A stretch of 46,656 nucleotides of DNA from NCBI GenBank assembly GCA_937928405.1, contig CALFWZ010000150.1, positions 1-46,656 of the forward strand. The letters are read 5' to 3'. A program made the translations under genes and the position numbers. The notes under the pieces are model-generated. The model made no database searches. It had not been told where the DNA came from and saw only the letters and a list, made by a program, of their open reading frames with translations. Of this stretch, positions 31,805 to 40,012 are shown piece after piece. This stretch comes from an uncultured Saprospiraceae bacterium (GTDB lineage: Bacteria > Bacteroidota > Bacteroidia > Chitinophagales > Saprospiraceae). Numbering within the stretch: the first letter of the stretch is position 1; every line of letters begins with the position of its first letter.

Positions 31805-33091
31805 CTATTTATGACTGACCGAAGTGTCGCGGAGTGAACGAATGGTAATAAAGGACTGGTCAGAAGTCCAGTCGGTTTTGTTGGTTGGTGGATTCGAATA
31901 ATATCTTTCGAGTAAGGTGGCGTGTTCCGTTTCTTGAAAATTCACCTTATCTGCTAAGATATATCCCTGCTCACCTGTCGGTGCTTGTACTAGGAAATAA
32001 GTAAGCATATGTTTTTGCTGTCCGGTGCTGGCTTTTCTTTCGTGGTGTTTGATAACGATCAAATTAGCATGCGGGTCCAGTTGTTTGTAACGTCGAGCGG
32101 AAAGATCCGGTTTTTCCAATAAGGTAATACCTACGTACTTAATTTTTGCTAGAATGGGTGTTCGACTTGGTTCATAAATGGGCTGGTACAAATCCAATCC
32201 TTCATTCCACTGGAAAGTATAGGTGACATATTCTAAACAACGCTCCATCTCTTGGCTAATGGCTTGCGTATTGTATGGTTGCTGATAGTTTTTACAATTA
32301 ATATAATCTGGATAAGCGACCCGAATGATTTTATCACTAATTTCCACCTGCTTATACAAAGAAGGAGAAGGAAGGTCATCGCTATAATTTAAATTTAGGG
32401 ATTCCTCGAATATTTTTTTGAGATTACCTGCTTGAAAAGAATGAATGACCAGATTGCGATTTTCTACAGATTTTCCGACCATTTTACTATTGATCTGCAA
32501 AATAAAATCGGAAACGCCATCTCCGGTGGCATCGGTTAATGTAGCATCAGCCAGTTCATAACTTCCTCGAGCATTAAGGCCTCCAATATTTATATGTACG
32601 GATCGATTATTATGATTGGTAATGACGAGGTATTTTTCAGAATAGGGAGGATTGAGGTAATCCTGTTTATGAAAATTATCGCGACCGTTGATGGATGCCA
32701 CCCAAATGGTTGCGTTTTCAAAACCATTATCAAAACTAAATTTTTGTTTGTGAAAATGCCTCAAATTGGATGGAACCGTTTGTTCTTTAACGATCACCGC
32801 AAGACCATCTCCATAAATCCATCCTGTTTCTCCTGCAGGTGTCTTTACTTGATACCACTTAAATTTTTGATTTTGGGAATCGTCTTCGTATTCTTTTTCA
32901 GTTTCTCCAATTACCTCAAAGAGATGACCAGCTAGGAAAGATTTACCGGTGGGATATTCGTAAGTACTATCTTTGAATAATTGCACGGGATTGAGGGTCG
33001 TGCCCGCTTTATTGTTCATAATGATGTCAGAGGCATTTCCAGTGACAGAAATCCAACTCCAGATAATTATTATGATAAGTAAACGGGTCAT
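31805..33091 (-). CDS. SH3-domain envelope protein
   Basis: The chosen ATG gives MTRLLIIIIIWSWISVTGNA, a signal peptide. A TTG six bases earlier is not preferred. The 428-residue protein has one SH3b domain at about residues 45-100 (SFLAGHLFEVIGE to GETGWIYGDGLAV). A second SH3-like segment near 335-400 (ARRYKQLDPHANLIVIKHH to GEQGYILADKVNF) lies beyond an unrecognised beta-rich middle section. The GWIYGDG motif resembles the SH3 lipoprotein at 8618-9631. It sits upstream of uppS with a 103-base gap. Its location in the periplasm and a wall-related role are inferred from the domain type. Confidence 0.75.
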   Translation of the reverse strand: MTRLLIIIIIWSWISVTGNASDIIMNNKAGTTLNPVQLFKDSTYEYPTGKSFLAGHLFEVIGETEKEYEDDSQNQKFKWYQVKTPAGETGWIYGDGLAVIVKEQTVPSNLRHFHKQKFSFDNGFENATIWVASINGRDNFHKQDYLNPPYSEKYLVITNHNNRSVHINIGGLNARGSYELADATLTDATGDGVSDFILQINSKMVGKSVENRNLVIHSFQAGNLKKIFEESLNLNYSDDLPSPSLYKQVEISDKIIRVAYPDYINCKNYQQPYNTQAISQEMERCLEYVTYTFQWNEGLDLYQPIYEPSRTPILAKIKYVGITLLEKPDLSARRYKQLDPHANLIVIKHHERKASTGQQKHMLTYFLVQAPTGEQGYILADKVNFQETEHATLLERYYSNPPTNKTDWTSDQSFITIRSLRDTSVSHK

Positions 33092-33558
33092 GTTCAATTT
33101 TTTTGCCTACAGAAAGTAATGCTCTGTTATCTATAGATCAAATTTGGAAATATTTAGCAACAACCTTATTTACCCCAAATTTCAAACCGTTGTTGCTTTT
33201 ATCTTCCTGATTAAGAGAAACTTAACACAGAAGTTATTTAAAAACTCCCAAATTGCCTGCGAATTGATAAATTTATCAAACTCATCGCCTTTTTCTTCAA
33301 CCATAGCGCGGCTATCCTTTCAGAAAAGAGGCTCCCTGCCCGATTGACCATCGGTCAGGCGGGGATTTAAATAAATTTCTCTAATTCTCGGCTGCTTTTG
33401 GAATTATTAAACAACTTCAAGGTTTACGGTGAAATCGTCTTTTGTACTGCAATTAAAGTAAATAATATTTCATTTTTATCAACAAAATGCGATTTTCCAC
33501 CTTTTTAACAGGTAATTCTACCATTAGAACGCAATTCTTTTTACCAAAATTTTAAAAT
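33092..33558. other. 467-base intergenic region with short palindromes
   Basis: Between the SH3 protein gene (minus) and the metallo-beta-lactamase gene (plus), I see two hairpins and nothing else. ATAGC/GCTAT surrounds GCG (33303-33315). An imperfect stem CCTGCCCGATT/CATCGGTCAGG (33335-33359) is flanked by G-rich bases. The latter resembles palindromes that I recall as widespread in Bacteroidota intergenic DNA. Confidence 0.5.
33335..33359. repeat. Imperfect palindrome
   Basis: CCTGCCCGATT and CATCGGTCAGG pair except for two mismatches around a three-base loop. A downstream GGGG extends the G/C block. It could be one member of a dispersed repeat family. Confidence 0.5.
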
Positions 33559-34509
33559 ATGAACGTCTTTCTACCTTTCAAGTCAATAATTCTCACTATT
33601 TGCTGTCTTTTAACCATAGAGGCTTTCGCCCAAAGAGATTTTTCTAAAGTAGAAATTATTCCTGAAAAGATCACCGAAAACATTTATATGCTCAAAGGAA
33701 GTGGTGGGAATATAGGTGTCTGTGTTGGAGAAAAGGGCGTATTGATGATTGATTCACAGTTTGCTCCCTTGAGTGATAAAATCAAAACTGCCATTAAAGC
33801 ATTGAGTGATCAACCGATTCATTATTTGGTCAATACGCATTGGCACGGAGACCATACGGGAGGTAATGAAAATATTAATACAGATGAAATTTTATTAGTC
33901 GCACACGACAACGTTTACGAGCGGATGAGCAAAGACAATTTGATAAAAGCATTTAGTCGAACGGTACCGGCGGCACCCAAAAACGCTCGCCCAGAAATAA
34001 CTTTTACCGATAAAATGACCCTGCGTTTTAATGGAGAAGCGGTGATGGTTTTTCACGTAGACAATGCCCACACGGACGGAGATGCGATGGTTTATTTTGC
34101 CAATAGCAATGTACTGCATATGGGAGATACGTATTTTAATGGACGATACCCATACATTGATTTGTCTTCTGGAGGATCGGTAGATGGATTATTAAATGCG
34201 ATCAATACGGCTATTATGATCGTGGACGAAGACACCAAAATAATACCGGGGCACGGTAATCTTTCTAACAAAAAAGAATTACTAAAATACCGTGAAGTGG
34301 TACTGACCGTCCGAGATCGTGTCAAAACGGCGATCAAAAATGGTAAGTCATTAGAAGCGATCAAAGCCGCTAAACTCAACGCCGATTACGACGAAGCATG
34401 GGGGTCTGGATTTATTGACGGAGCGCGAATTGTGGATATCATGTATACCAGTTTAACTACGGAAATGGGGATGGTAGAAAAAGACGAAAAAGAAGTTGAA
34501 GAAAAATAA
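33559..34509 (+). CDS. MBL-fold metallo-hydrolase, exported
   Basis: The 316-residue product has a signal peptide (MNVFLPFKSIILTICCLLTI, cleavage near EAFAQ). It carries the complete metallo-beta-lactamase metal site: HWHGDHTGG (His94, His96, Asp98, His99), NAHTDGD (His171), HMGDTYF (Asp190) and PGHGNLS (His232). This suggests a binuclear zinc hydrolase in the periplasm. The pattern is closest to MBL-fold hydrolases of the quinoprotein-relay/SoxH-like type. I cannot assign a beta-lactam substrate. The first metal ligands are intact, so it should be active. It stands alone, 94 bases ahead of the ComM gene on the same strand. Confidence 0.9.
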   Translation: MNVFLPFKSIILTICCLLTIEAFAQRDFSKVEIIPEKITENIYMLKGSGGNIGVCVGEKGVLMIDSQFAPLSDKIKTAIKALSDQPIHYLVNTHWHGDHTGGNENINTDEILLVAHDNVYERMSKDNLIKAFSRTVPAAPKNARPEITFTDKMTLRFNGEAVMVFHVDNAHTDGDAMVYFANSNVLHMGDTYFNGRYPYIDLSSGGSVDGLLNAINTAIMIVDEDTKIIPGHGNLSNKKELLKYREVVLTVRDRVKTAIKNGKSLEAIKAAKLNADYDEAWGSGFIDGARIVDIMYTSLTTEMGMVEKDEKEVEEK

Positions 34510-34603
34510 TTCACTTTTTTTTATGGAATAATCAATTGTCGAGCATCTAAGTAAGGACAGAAGTTAATCGCTTCCTTTTTTTACTATTAGAATGATAAAA
34601 ATT

Positions 34604-36160
34604 ATGCTCGCAAAAACCTTCGCTGGAGCCGTATCTGGCGTCAGTGCCCAAACCATAACTATTGAAGTCAATTCAGGAGGAACCCCAGAAAACGGAAAGC
34701 AATTTTGGTTTATGGTGGGACTCCCTGATAAAAGTGTTAGAGAAGGATTCCACCGAATCGAAGCCGCTATTCGCAACATCAATCTCAAGCTGCCTCACCT
34801 AAAAATGGTGGTTAACCTAGCACCTGCGAATATCCCAAAGGAAGGATCCGCTTACGACCTACCCGTTGCTTTGGGAATGTTGGCTGCTGCCAATGTTATG
34901 ATCGGCGATCAACTCAAAGATTATTTAATCATGGGAGAATTGGCCCTTGATGGAGGACTCCGTCCGATTCGAGGCGCGTTACCCATTGCTATTCTAGCAC
35001 GAAATAAAAAATATAAAGGGATCATTCTTCCTCGTCAAAATGCTAAAGAAGCAGCCATCGTCAGCGACATCGAAGTCCACGGAATTGACAATCTGCAAGA
35101 AGCGGTTGACTTCTTTAATGGTGCTGCTCCACTACACACCACAGAAGTAGATACCCGAGATCGTTTCGCCGTAGAACATAACAAATATGACATTGATTTT
35201 AGTGATGTAAAAGGGCAAGAAAATATCAAACGTGCCCTCGAATTGGCTGCCGCTGGCGGACACAATGTTATCCTTATCGGACCACCCGGCGCAGGTAAAA
35301 CGATGTTGGCCCGACGTCTGCCCACGATTCTCCCTCCACTCAGCTTGCACGAAGCGTTAGATACTACCAAAGTCTACTCAGTAGCAGGACAATTACCGGA
35401 TAATACGGCCTTGATTGCAACGCGACCGTACCGCTCGCCGCATCATACGATTAGCGATGTGGGACTAGTGGGAGGAGGATCGAACCCTTCGCCTGGTGAA
35501 ATCTCCTTGGCTCATAATGGTGTACTTTTTTTAGATGAATTACCAGAGTTTAAACGGACCGTGTTGGAGGTGCTACGGCAACCAATGGAAGAGCGACGAA
35601 TCACCATTTCTCGTGCTAGAGTGACGGTGGATTATCCGGCCAGTTTTATGTTGATTGCGTCTATGAATCCCTGTCCTTGCGGTTATCATAATCATCCCGA
35701 AAAGGATTGTGTTTGCGGTCCAGGAGTGGTGCAACGCTATGTCAATAAAATATCCGGACCACTACTAGATCGAATAGATTTGCACGTAGAAGTTACGCCC
35801 GTTAGTTACGAAGAGTTGAGTAGTAACGAGCGATCAAAAGTAACCAGTAAGGAGATTTCTAACCGCGTAATAGAGGCGCGTACAGTACAGGCAGAACGAT
35901 TTAAAAATCATTCAGATATTTATTGTAATGCTCAGATGCCAGGAAGAATTGTGCGAGACGTTTGTCGATTAGAACCGGAAGGTACGGAACTACTTAAACA
36001 AGCGATGGAACGATTGCAGTTGTCTGCCCGAGCATACGACCGAATTCTAAAAGTTGCTCGTACCGCCGCTGATCTTTCGGGGCGAACAGATATTAGTATT
36101 GCGGATTTATCTGAGGCGATTAACTATCGGAGTTTGGATCGTGAGGGCTGGGCTGGGTGA
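34604..36160 (+). CDS. YifB/ComM family Mg-chelatase-like AAA ATPase
   Basis: ComM-type proteins are hexameric AAA helicases that promote branch migration during natural transformation. The 518-residue protein has an N-terminal ChlI domain (LAKTFAGAVSGVSAQTITIEV) and Walker A GPPGAGKTMLARRLP (about 226-233). The Walker B and arginine regions contain LAHNGVLFLDELPEF and RPYRSPHHTISD. A zinc-like Cys cluster is CPCGYHNHPEKDCVCGP. A C-terminal Mg-chelatase-like domain follows (RAYDRILKVARTAADL). The start MLAKTF is preferred, and an ATG 12 bases upstream (34592) is also in frame. It is followed by the repeat-flanked four-helix gene. Confidence 0.93.
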   Translation: MLAKTFAGAVSGVSAQTITIEVNSGGTPENGKQFWFMVGLPDKSVREGFHRIEAAIRNINLKLPHLKMVVNLAPANIPKEGSAYDLPVALGMLAAANVMIGDQLKDYLIMGELALDGGLRPIRGALPIAILARNKKYKGIILPRQNAKEAAIVSDIEVHGIDNLQEAVDFFNGAAPLHTTEVDTRDRFAVEHNKYDIDFSDVKGQENIKRALELAAAGGHNVILIGPPGAGKTMLARRLPTILPPLSLHEALDTTKVYSVAGQLPDNTALIATRPYRSPHHTISDVGLVGGGSNPSPGEISLAHNGVLFLDELPEFKRTVLEVLRQPMEERRITISRARVTVDYPASFMLIASMNPCPCGYHNHPEKDCVCGPGVVQRYVNKISGPLLDRIDLHVEVTPVSYEELSSNERSKVTSKEISNRVIEARTVQAERFKNHSDIYCNAQMPGRIVRDVCRLEPEGTELLKQAMERLQLSARAYDRILKVARTAADLSGRTDISIADLSEAINYRSLDREGWAG

Positions 36161-36176
36161 AGGGAGGATTGAATGA

Positions 36177-36285
36177 CCAATATCGAATATCGAATATTGA
36201 TTTGAGAGTCCAGTTTTAAAGTAACGCCCTTGTCATTGAATATTGGACAATGGATATTCAGCATTGAATATTTTTTTAAATTTTT
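36177..36285 (+). repeat. Left 109-base direct repeat
   Basis: Starts CCAATATCGAATATCG and ends in AAATTTTT, 15 bases before the four-helix start codon, and includes GATTTGAGAGTCCAG. It would lie in the leader of that gene. Identical to the right copy except for two bases. Confidence 0.85.
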
Positions 36286-36299
36286 AAACAAAGAAAATT

Positions 36300-36674
36300 A
36301 TGATAAAATACGACTTACAAGATAGGTTGATTGACTTTAGTGTTAATTTGATTAAAGCCTTAGATCATCTTCCTAATACGATAATTGGAAAACACTTAAA
36401 AGGTCAGCTAACTCGTTCAGGTACTTCTCCCGCTTTGAATTATGCCGAAGCATGTGATGCAGAGAGTAGGAAGGATTTTATTCATAAAATAAAAATTGTA
36501 CTCAAAGAATTGAGAGAAACTTTTGTTGGGGTAACCATTATTAAACGTCTCCATCTGTTGGATTTAAATCAATTGAACGCTTTATTAAAAGAATGTGATG
36601 AATTGATTGCTATTTTAAGACGGAGTCACTCAACTGCAAAATCAAATCTTGAAAAAGCAAGACTTAGAAAGTAG
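36300..36674 (+). CDS. Four helix bundle protein (S23/IVS-type)
   Basis: This 124-residue, all-helical protein has the pattern of the four-helix-bundle (23S rRNA intervening-sequence, S23) family: QLTRSGTSPALNYAEACDA in the middle, and KLKIVLKELRET-like FIHKIKIVLKELRETFVG nearby. In the family the protein is thought to be the host-neutral or selfish part of an RNA-level element; its function is not firmly known. The start is directly preceded by a short A-rich stretch (AAGAAAATT). The stop TAG is itself within AAAGTAGCGCC, a motif that recurs inside both flanking repeats. This supports the idea that the gene and repeats travel as a unit. Confidence 0.88.
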   Translation: MIKYDLQDRLIDFSVNLIKALDHLPNTIIGKHLKGQLTRSGTSPALNYAEACDAESRKDFIHKIKIVLKELRETFVGVTIIKRLHLLDLNQLNALLKECDELIAILRRSHSTAKSNLEKARLRK

Positions 36675-36690
36675 CGCCTTTATTCAATGG

Positions 36691-36799
36691 CCAATATCGA
36701 ATATCCAATATTGATTTGAGAGTCCAGTTTTAAAGTAGCGCCCTTGTCATTGAATATTGGACAATGGATATTCAGCATTGAATATTTTTTTAAATTTTT
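36691..36799 (+). repeat. Right 109-base direct repeat
   Basis: Starts CCAATATCGAATATCC, near-identical to the left copy, and begins 16 bases after the gene stop. The rest of the gap up to the helicase start at 37041 (about 240 bases) holds no gene; it ends in a CAACAATTCAACA-type leader. Confidence 0.85.
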
Positions 36800-37008
36800 T
36801 TTCACGTTAGTAGGAAGATTGAAGTTGTCTTTGAAGTTGAGATTGCCTGTCTTCCCGTAGGAAGGAGTTTGAAAAAGACGGAATTTGGAACACTCTCGAT
36901 TGATTCAGAAACAAAATCCTATTTTTTAATTTAGTTTTTGTAATTTGTATAACCATTGGTTTGTTGAAATGAGAATGCTGTTTTTAGTTAGACGAACGCG
37001 GACTCAAG

Positions 37009-37033
37009 AATTCAACACCTCAACAATTCAACA
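37009..37033 (+). repeat. TTCAACA leader repeat before the helicase gene
   Basis: AATTCAACACCTCAACAATT followed by CAACA sits 7 bases before the helicase ATG. It is closely matched (four mismatches over 25 bases by eye) at 39985-40009, just before nadE. An inverted TTGTTGAA (36961-36968) lies upstream, so a leader hairpin can form. This may be a dispersed repeat that happens to end at start codons, or a shared regulatory leader. Confidence 0.6.
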
Positions 37034-37040
37034 AAATTTT

Positions 37041-39224
37041 ATGAATGTAGAACAGAACACGGAGCGAGATCTGGCAAAGCAGTATCTACTCAACACGAAA
37101 GAACATGTATTTTTAACTGGCCGAGCAGGCTCAGGGAAGACGACCTTATTGCAGGAAGTCATCAAAGCGACCGACAAAAATACTGTCGTAGTAGCACCAA
37201 CTGGGGTGGCAGCGATCAATGCTGGCGGAGTGACGATCCATTCTTTTTTTCAATTACCACCGTCTAATTTTTTACCCGTCGATCGGTCTTTTATGGGAGA
37301 AGGCTATACGACTCGTTCATTATTAAAAGAACATCTGAAAGTGAATGAAGATAAGCGCCGATTGATTCAAGAATTGGAAATGCTGGTCATCGATGAAATT
37401 AGTATGGTTCGGGCAGATTTGTTGGATGCGATTGATTTTACGCTTCGTTATCTGCGAGGAAGTACACAGCCTTTTGGTGAAGTACAGGTAGTGATGGTTG
37501 GTGATTTATATCAATTGCCGCCGGTGGTAAATGAAGCGGAATGGTCTGCGTTTAAAGACTATTATAAAACACCTTATTTTTTCGATTCTTTAGTTTGGAA
37601 ACAAGCAAAAATGATTCCTTTAGAATTGAAAAAAGTGTATCGACAAAAAGACCAAGCCTTTCTAGATGTTTTAAATAATATCCGAGATGGTCAGCCTCGA
37701 CCGGAAGATTTGGCATTATTAAATACCCGTCATAATCCTGCCGAAGAAGCAAGTAGTGCAGCTATTTTACTAACCACCCATAATCGAAAAGCGGATCGTG
37801 TCAACCAGAAAGAGCTGGAGGCGATTAAAAATCCTAAACTAGTTTTCGAAGCCAAAGTTTCTGGAAAATTTAACGAAGGTGCCTATCCCGCAGCGGAAAA
37901 ATTGATCCTGAAAAAAGGTGCTAAAATTATGTTTATTCGGAATGACCGAGAACAACGTTATTATAATGGTAAACTGGCCGAAGTGGTCAGCTATGATTCC
38001 GATTTGCAAAAGCTAAAAGTAAAATTTCAAGACGATAATACCACTTGCTGGATTGAAAAAGCGCTCTGGGAAAAGATCAAATATGGAACCGGAGATAGCG
38101 GTACAATTACGCAAGAAGTAGCAGGATCGTTTACGCAGTTTCCCGTACGACTGGCTTGGGCGGTAACGGTACACAAAAGTCAAGGACTTACGTTAGAAGC
38201 CGTTCGGTTAGATTTGGAGAGTAGTTTTGCGGCGGGTCAAACTTACGTGGCACTGAGTCGATGTACAACTTTAGAAGGATTGATTATGACGAGTAAAATC
38301 GAAGCACAACAAGTGATTATCGATCAACGAATTCGACGATTTTATGGCGGTTTCCCAGCAGCAGATATCATTGCGGAGCGACTGCCGATGGCCAAAAAAG
38401 CATTTGCGCTTTACCGCATTCAGCGACGATTTAAGCTGTTTAGTTTGTTGATTAATTTACAGAAATGGAAAAAGTATGTAGACAAAAGTGGCTTTTCCGA
38501 GAAGAAGGAATATACGGATGTGATCGATGAAATTCATGGCGTATTATTCAAGTTAAAAGATACCTCGATAGATTTTCAAAAGCATCTACAAAATTGGTCG
38601 GCACAAAGTATGACAGATGATAAGATGCTGGATCATTTATTAGATCGTTCAGATAAAGCAATTGTTTATTTTACCAATACCTTATTTGAAGGAACAGTTA
38701 AACCACTTCATCAACACATCTCTGATATTCAGCATAAGGCGAAGGTTAAAAAATATTTGGGACTAGCGGTTAAACTCTATGACGAAATTTGGCGAAAAAT
38801 AGAACAGCTTTATAGTCTCAGTCTTTACGACCAAAAAATTTGTACTGCCGAGAAACAACATAAAAAGACAGACCTTCCAGATTGGAAATCGGCACGAATT
38901 CAAACGACTAAGAAGAAAGGAGCGACTTATGATATAACCCTCGAATTTTTTCGGGAAGGATTGTCTATTCCGGCTATTGCGGAAAAACGAGGATTATCTG
39001 CGGGTACAATTGAAGGTCATATGAGCAAGTGGCTGAAGGCAGGTAAAATTAAAATTACAGAATTATTGTCCGAGGGGCGTTTGGAAGAACTAGTAGCCGC
39101 TAAGAAACAAGTTACTGCATACGATGGATTTGGTGATCTAATGGGTAAGATGAACATGGATTGTAGCTATAGTGAATTACGGTGGATTGTTTGGTATACA
39201 GAAGAAAGCGAGATAGAAGTCTAG
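37041..39224 (+). CDS. PIF1-like AAA helicase with C-terminal winged/HTH domain
   Basis: This is a superfamily 1B DNA helicase (727 aa). Walker A TGRAGSGKTTL (about 25-35), Walker B LVIDEISMV and the sensor/HUH-like motif VMVGDLYQLPPV fit Pif1/RecD2-type helicases. The motif VTVHKSQGLTLEAVRLDLE is the typical motif VI region. The C-terminal ~130 residues add a helical domain and a helix-turn-helix (FREGLSIPAIAEKRGLSAGT). That is the helicase-associated layout also found in Bacteroidota ATP-dependent helicases. The likely role is genome maintenance. The start MNVEQNTERD is preferred over the in-frame ATG at 36945 because the upstream residues are unlike any helicase. Its leader ends in the TTCAACA repeat. 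Confidence 0.92.
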   Translation: MNVEQNTERDLAKQYLLNTKEHVFLTGRAGSGKTTLLQEVIKATDKNTVVVAPTGVAAINAGGVTIHSFFQLPPSNFLPVDRSFMGEGYTTRSLLKEHLKVNEDKRRLIQELEMLVIDEISMVRADLLDAIDFTLRYLRGSTQPFGEVQVVMVGDLYQLPPVVNEAEWSAFKDYYKTPYFFDSLVWKQAKMIPLELKKVYRQKDQAFLDVLNNIRDGQPRPEDLALLNTRHNPAEEASSAAILLTTHNRKADRVNQKELEAIKNPKLVFEAKVSGKFNEGAYPAAEKLILKKGAKIMFIRNDREQRYYNGKLAEVVSYDSDLQKLKVKFQDDNTTCWIEKALWEKIKYGTGDSGTITQEVAGSFTQFPVRLAWAVTVHKSQGLTLEAVRLDLESSFAAGQTYVALSRCTTLEGLIMTSKIEAQQVIIDQRIRRFYGGFPAADIIAERLPMAKKAFALYRIQRRFKLFSLLINLQKWKKYVDKSGFSEKKEYTDVIDEIHGVLFKLKDTSIDFQKHLQNWSAQSMTDDKMLDHLLDRSDKAIVYFTNTLFEGTVKPLHQHISDIQHKAKVKKYLGLAVKLYDEIWRKIEQLYSLSLYDQKICTAEKQHKKTDLPDWKSARIQTTKKKGATYDITLEFFREGLSIPAIAEKRGLSAGTIEGHMSKWLKAGKIKITELLSEGRLEELVAAKKQVTAYDGFGDLMGKMNMDCSYSELRWIVWYTEESEIEV

Positions 39225-39376
39225 CAGTTGTATAGTAGCTTTGGGATAGAAAAGTGTTAAAAAGTATTAAAATCCGCAATTATATCAATTTTTACCGTTA
39301 AATTTAGAGAACTAAAACAATAGGCTAGATCTAATAACTCCTATGTCTATCATTATTTAACCAACAAAAAATAGTT

Positions 39377-39751
39377 ATGAAAAATTTAAGCTTATCTCTT
39401 TTACTCCTCGGAGTTATAGCCGTAATTGGTCTATCCTCTTGTTCCAAAGCCAACGAATGTGATGGTGATTGTGTTTTTTCTGGTAAAGATATCAAGGCAG
39501 AAGTGCTATATCTTAACTGTTTTAGCACGTTTGGACTAATCTTTCCACATCCACGCGATGAAGGTCGTACGATTGTTGGTGTGCCTACTACTTCTATGAA
39601 GAAAGATTTTCAGGAAGAAGGAACAAAAGTCGTTTTTGACGGCGGTTTTTTCTTAAACGAGTTATCGCCAAATCCTGATTTTCCAGATCCAGGTATTTCT
39701 ATGGAAGATATTTATCAGGTAGAAATCTGGGAGATGTCAGGAAGAGAATAA
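39377..39751 (+). CDS. Small unrecognised lipoprotein, 124 aa
   Basis: The N-terminus is a lipoprotein signal (MKNLSLSLLLLGVIAVIGLSSC, Cys22). The mature part is about 100 residues, with two further cysteines (CDGDC) close to the anchor. I do not recognise a domain. The middle is Pro/Gly/Phe-rich (LIFPHPRDEGRTIVGVPT). It is followed by a strong terminator, indicating a stand-alone transcription unit. Confidence 0.72.
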   Translation: MKNLSLSLLLLGVIAVIGLSSCSKANECDGDCVFSGKDIKAEVLYLNCFSTFGLIFPHPRDEGRTIVGVPTTSMKKDFQEEGTKVVFDGGFFLNELSPNPDFPDPGISMEDIYQVEIWEMSGRE

Positions 39752-39775
39752 TTTTCCAAGACCATCTAGTAAATA

Positions 39776-39822
39776 AATCCCCGATTAGTTGCATTGTGCA
39801 ATTAATCGGGGATTCTTATTTT
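39776..39822 (+). terminator. Rho-independent terminator of the small lipoprotein gene
   Basis: AATCCCCGATTA (39776-39787) pairs perfectly with TAATCGGGGATT (39803-39814), with a TTGCA/TGCAA inner stem (39789-39801). It is followed by CTTATTTTTG. The long G/C stem plus T tract begins 25 bases after the stop. Confidence 0.85.
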
Positions 39823-39948
39823 TGAATAACTTTGTATATCTAATTTCGAAAGGGACATGCCAAGGCTGAAAAAAATTATTAAAATAACCTCCCATTTAAG
39901 GGCCATAACTGCCACAGTCCTTGTACTTTTGTTCCCATAATCGAAAAT

Positions 39949-40009
39949 CTGTTGAATTATTGAGGATAGATGCGCTTTATCAACCATTCAACAGCCCAAC
40001 AATTCAACA
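39949..40009 (+). repeat. Leader repeat with inverted partner before nadE
   Basis: CTGTTGAATTATTGAGG (39949-39965) is an inverted match to ATTCAACAG (39986-39994). It is followed by CCCAACAATTCAACA (39995-40009), three bases before the nadE ATG. The latter segment matches the leader of the helicase gene. It may form a hairpin in the mRNA leader. Confidence 0.6.
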
Positions 40010-40012
40010 TTC

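Larger units (their letters stand above)
36169..36800 (+). mobile_element. Direct-repeat-flanked four-helix-bundle (S23/IVS-type) unit
   Basis: A four-helix-bundle gene is bracketed by two nearly identical 109-base direct repeats (36177-36285 and 36691-36799, two mismatches by eye). Each repeat contains inverted AATATT/CCAATATC motifs, so an RNA across the unit could fold. Similar four-helix proteins are encoded inside the intervening sequences of some 23S rRNA genes and by other selfish-looking units. GGAGGATTGAA (left, 36163-36173) and GGAAGATTGAA (right, 36813-36823) flank the unit, but they are not an exact duplication. No recombinase is present. That the unit is or was mobile is an inference. 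Confidence 0.6.

Noticed and set aside
36945..37040. Upstream in-frame extension of the helicase
   Set aside because: The extra 32 residues are partly encoded by the TTCAACA repeat and are unlike helicase N-termini; the ATG at 37041 starts directly before the conserved region.
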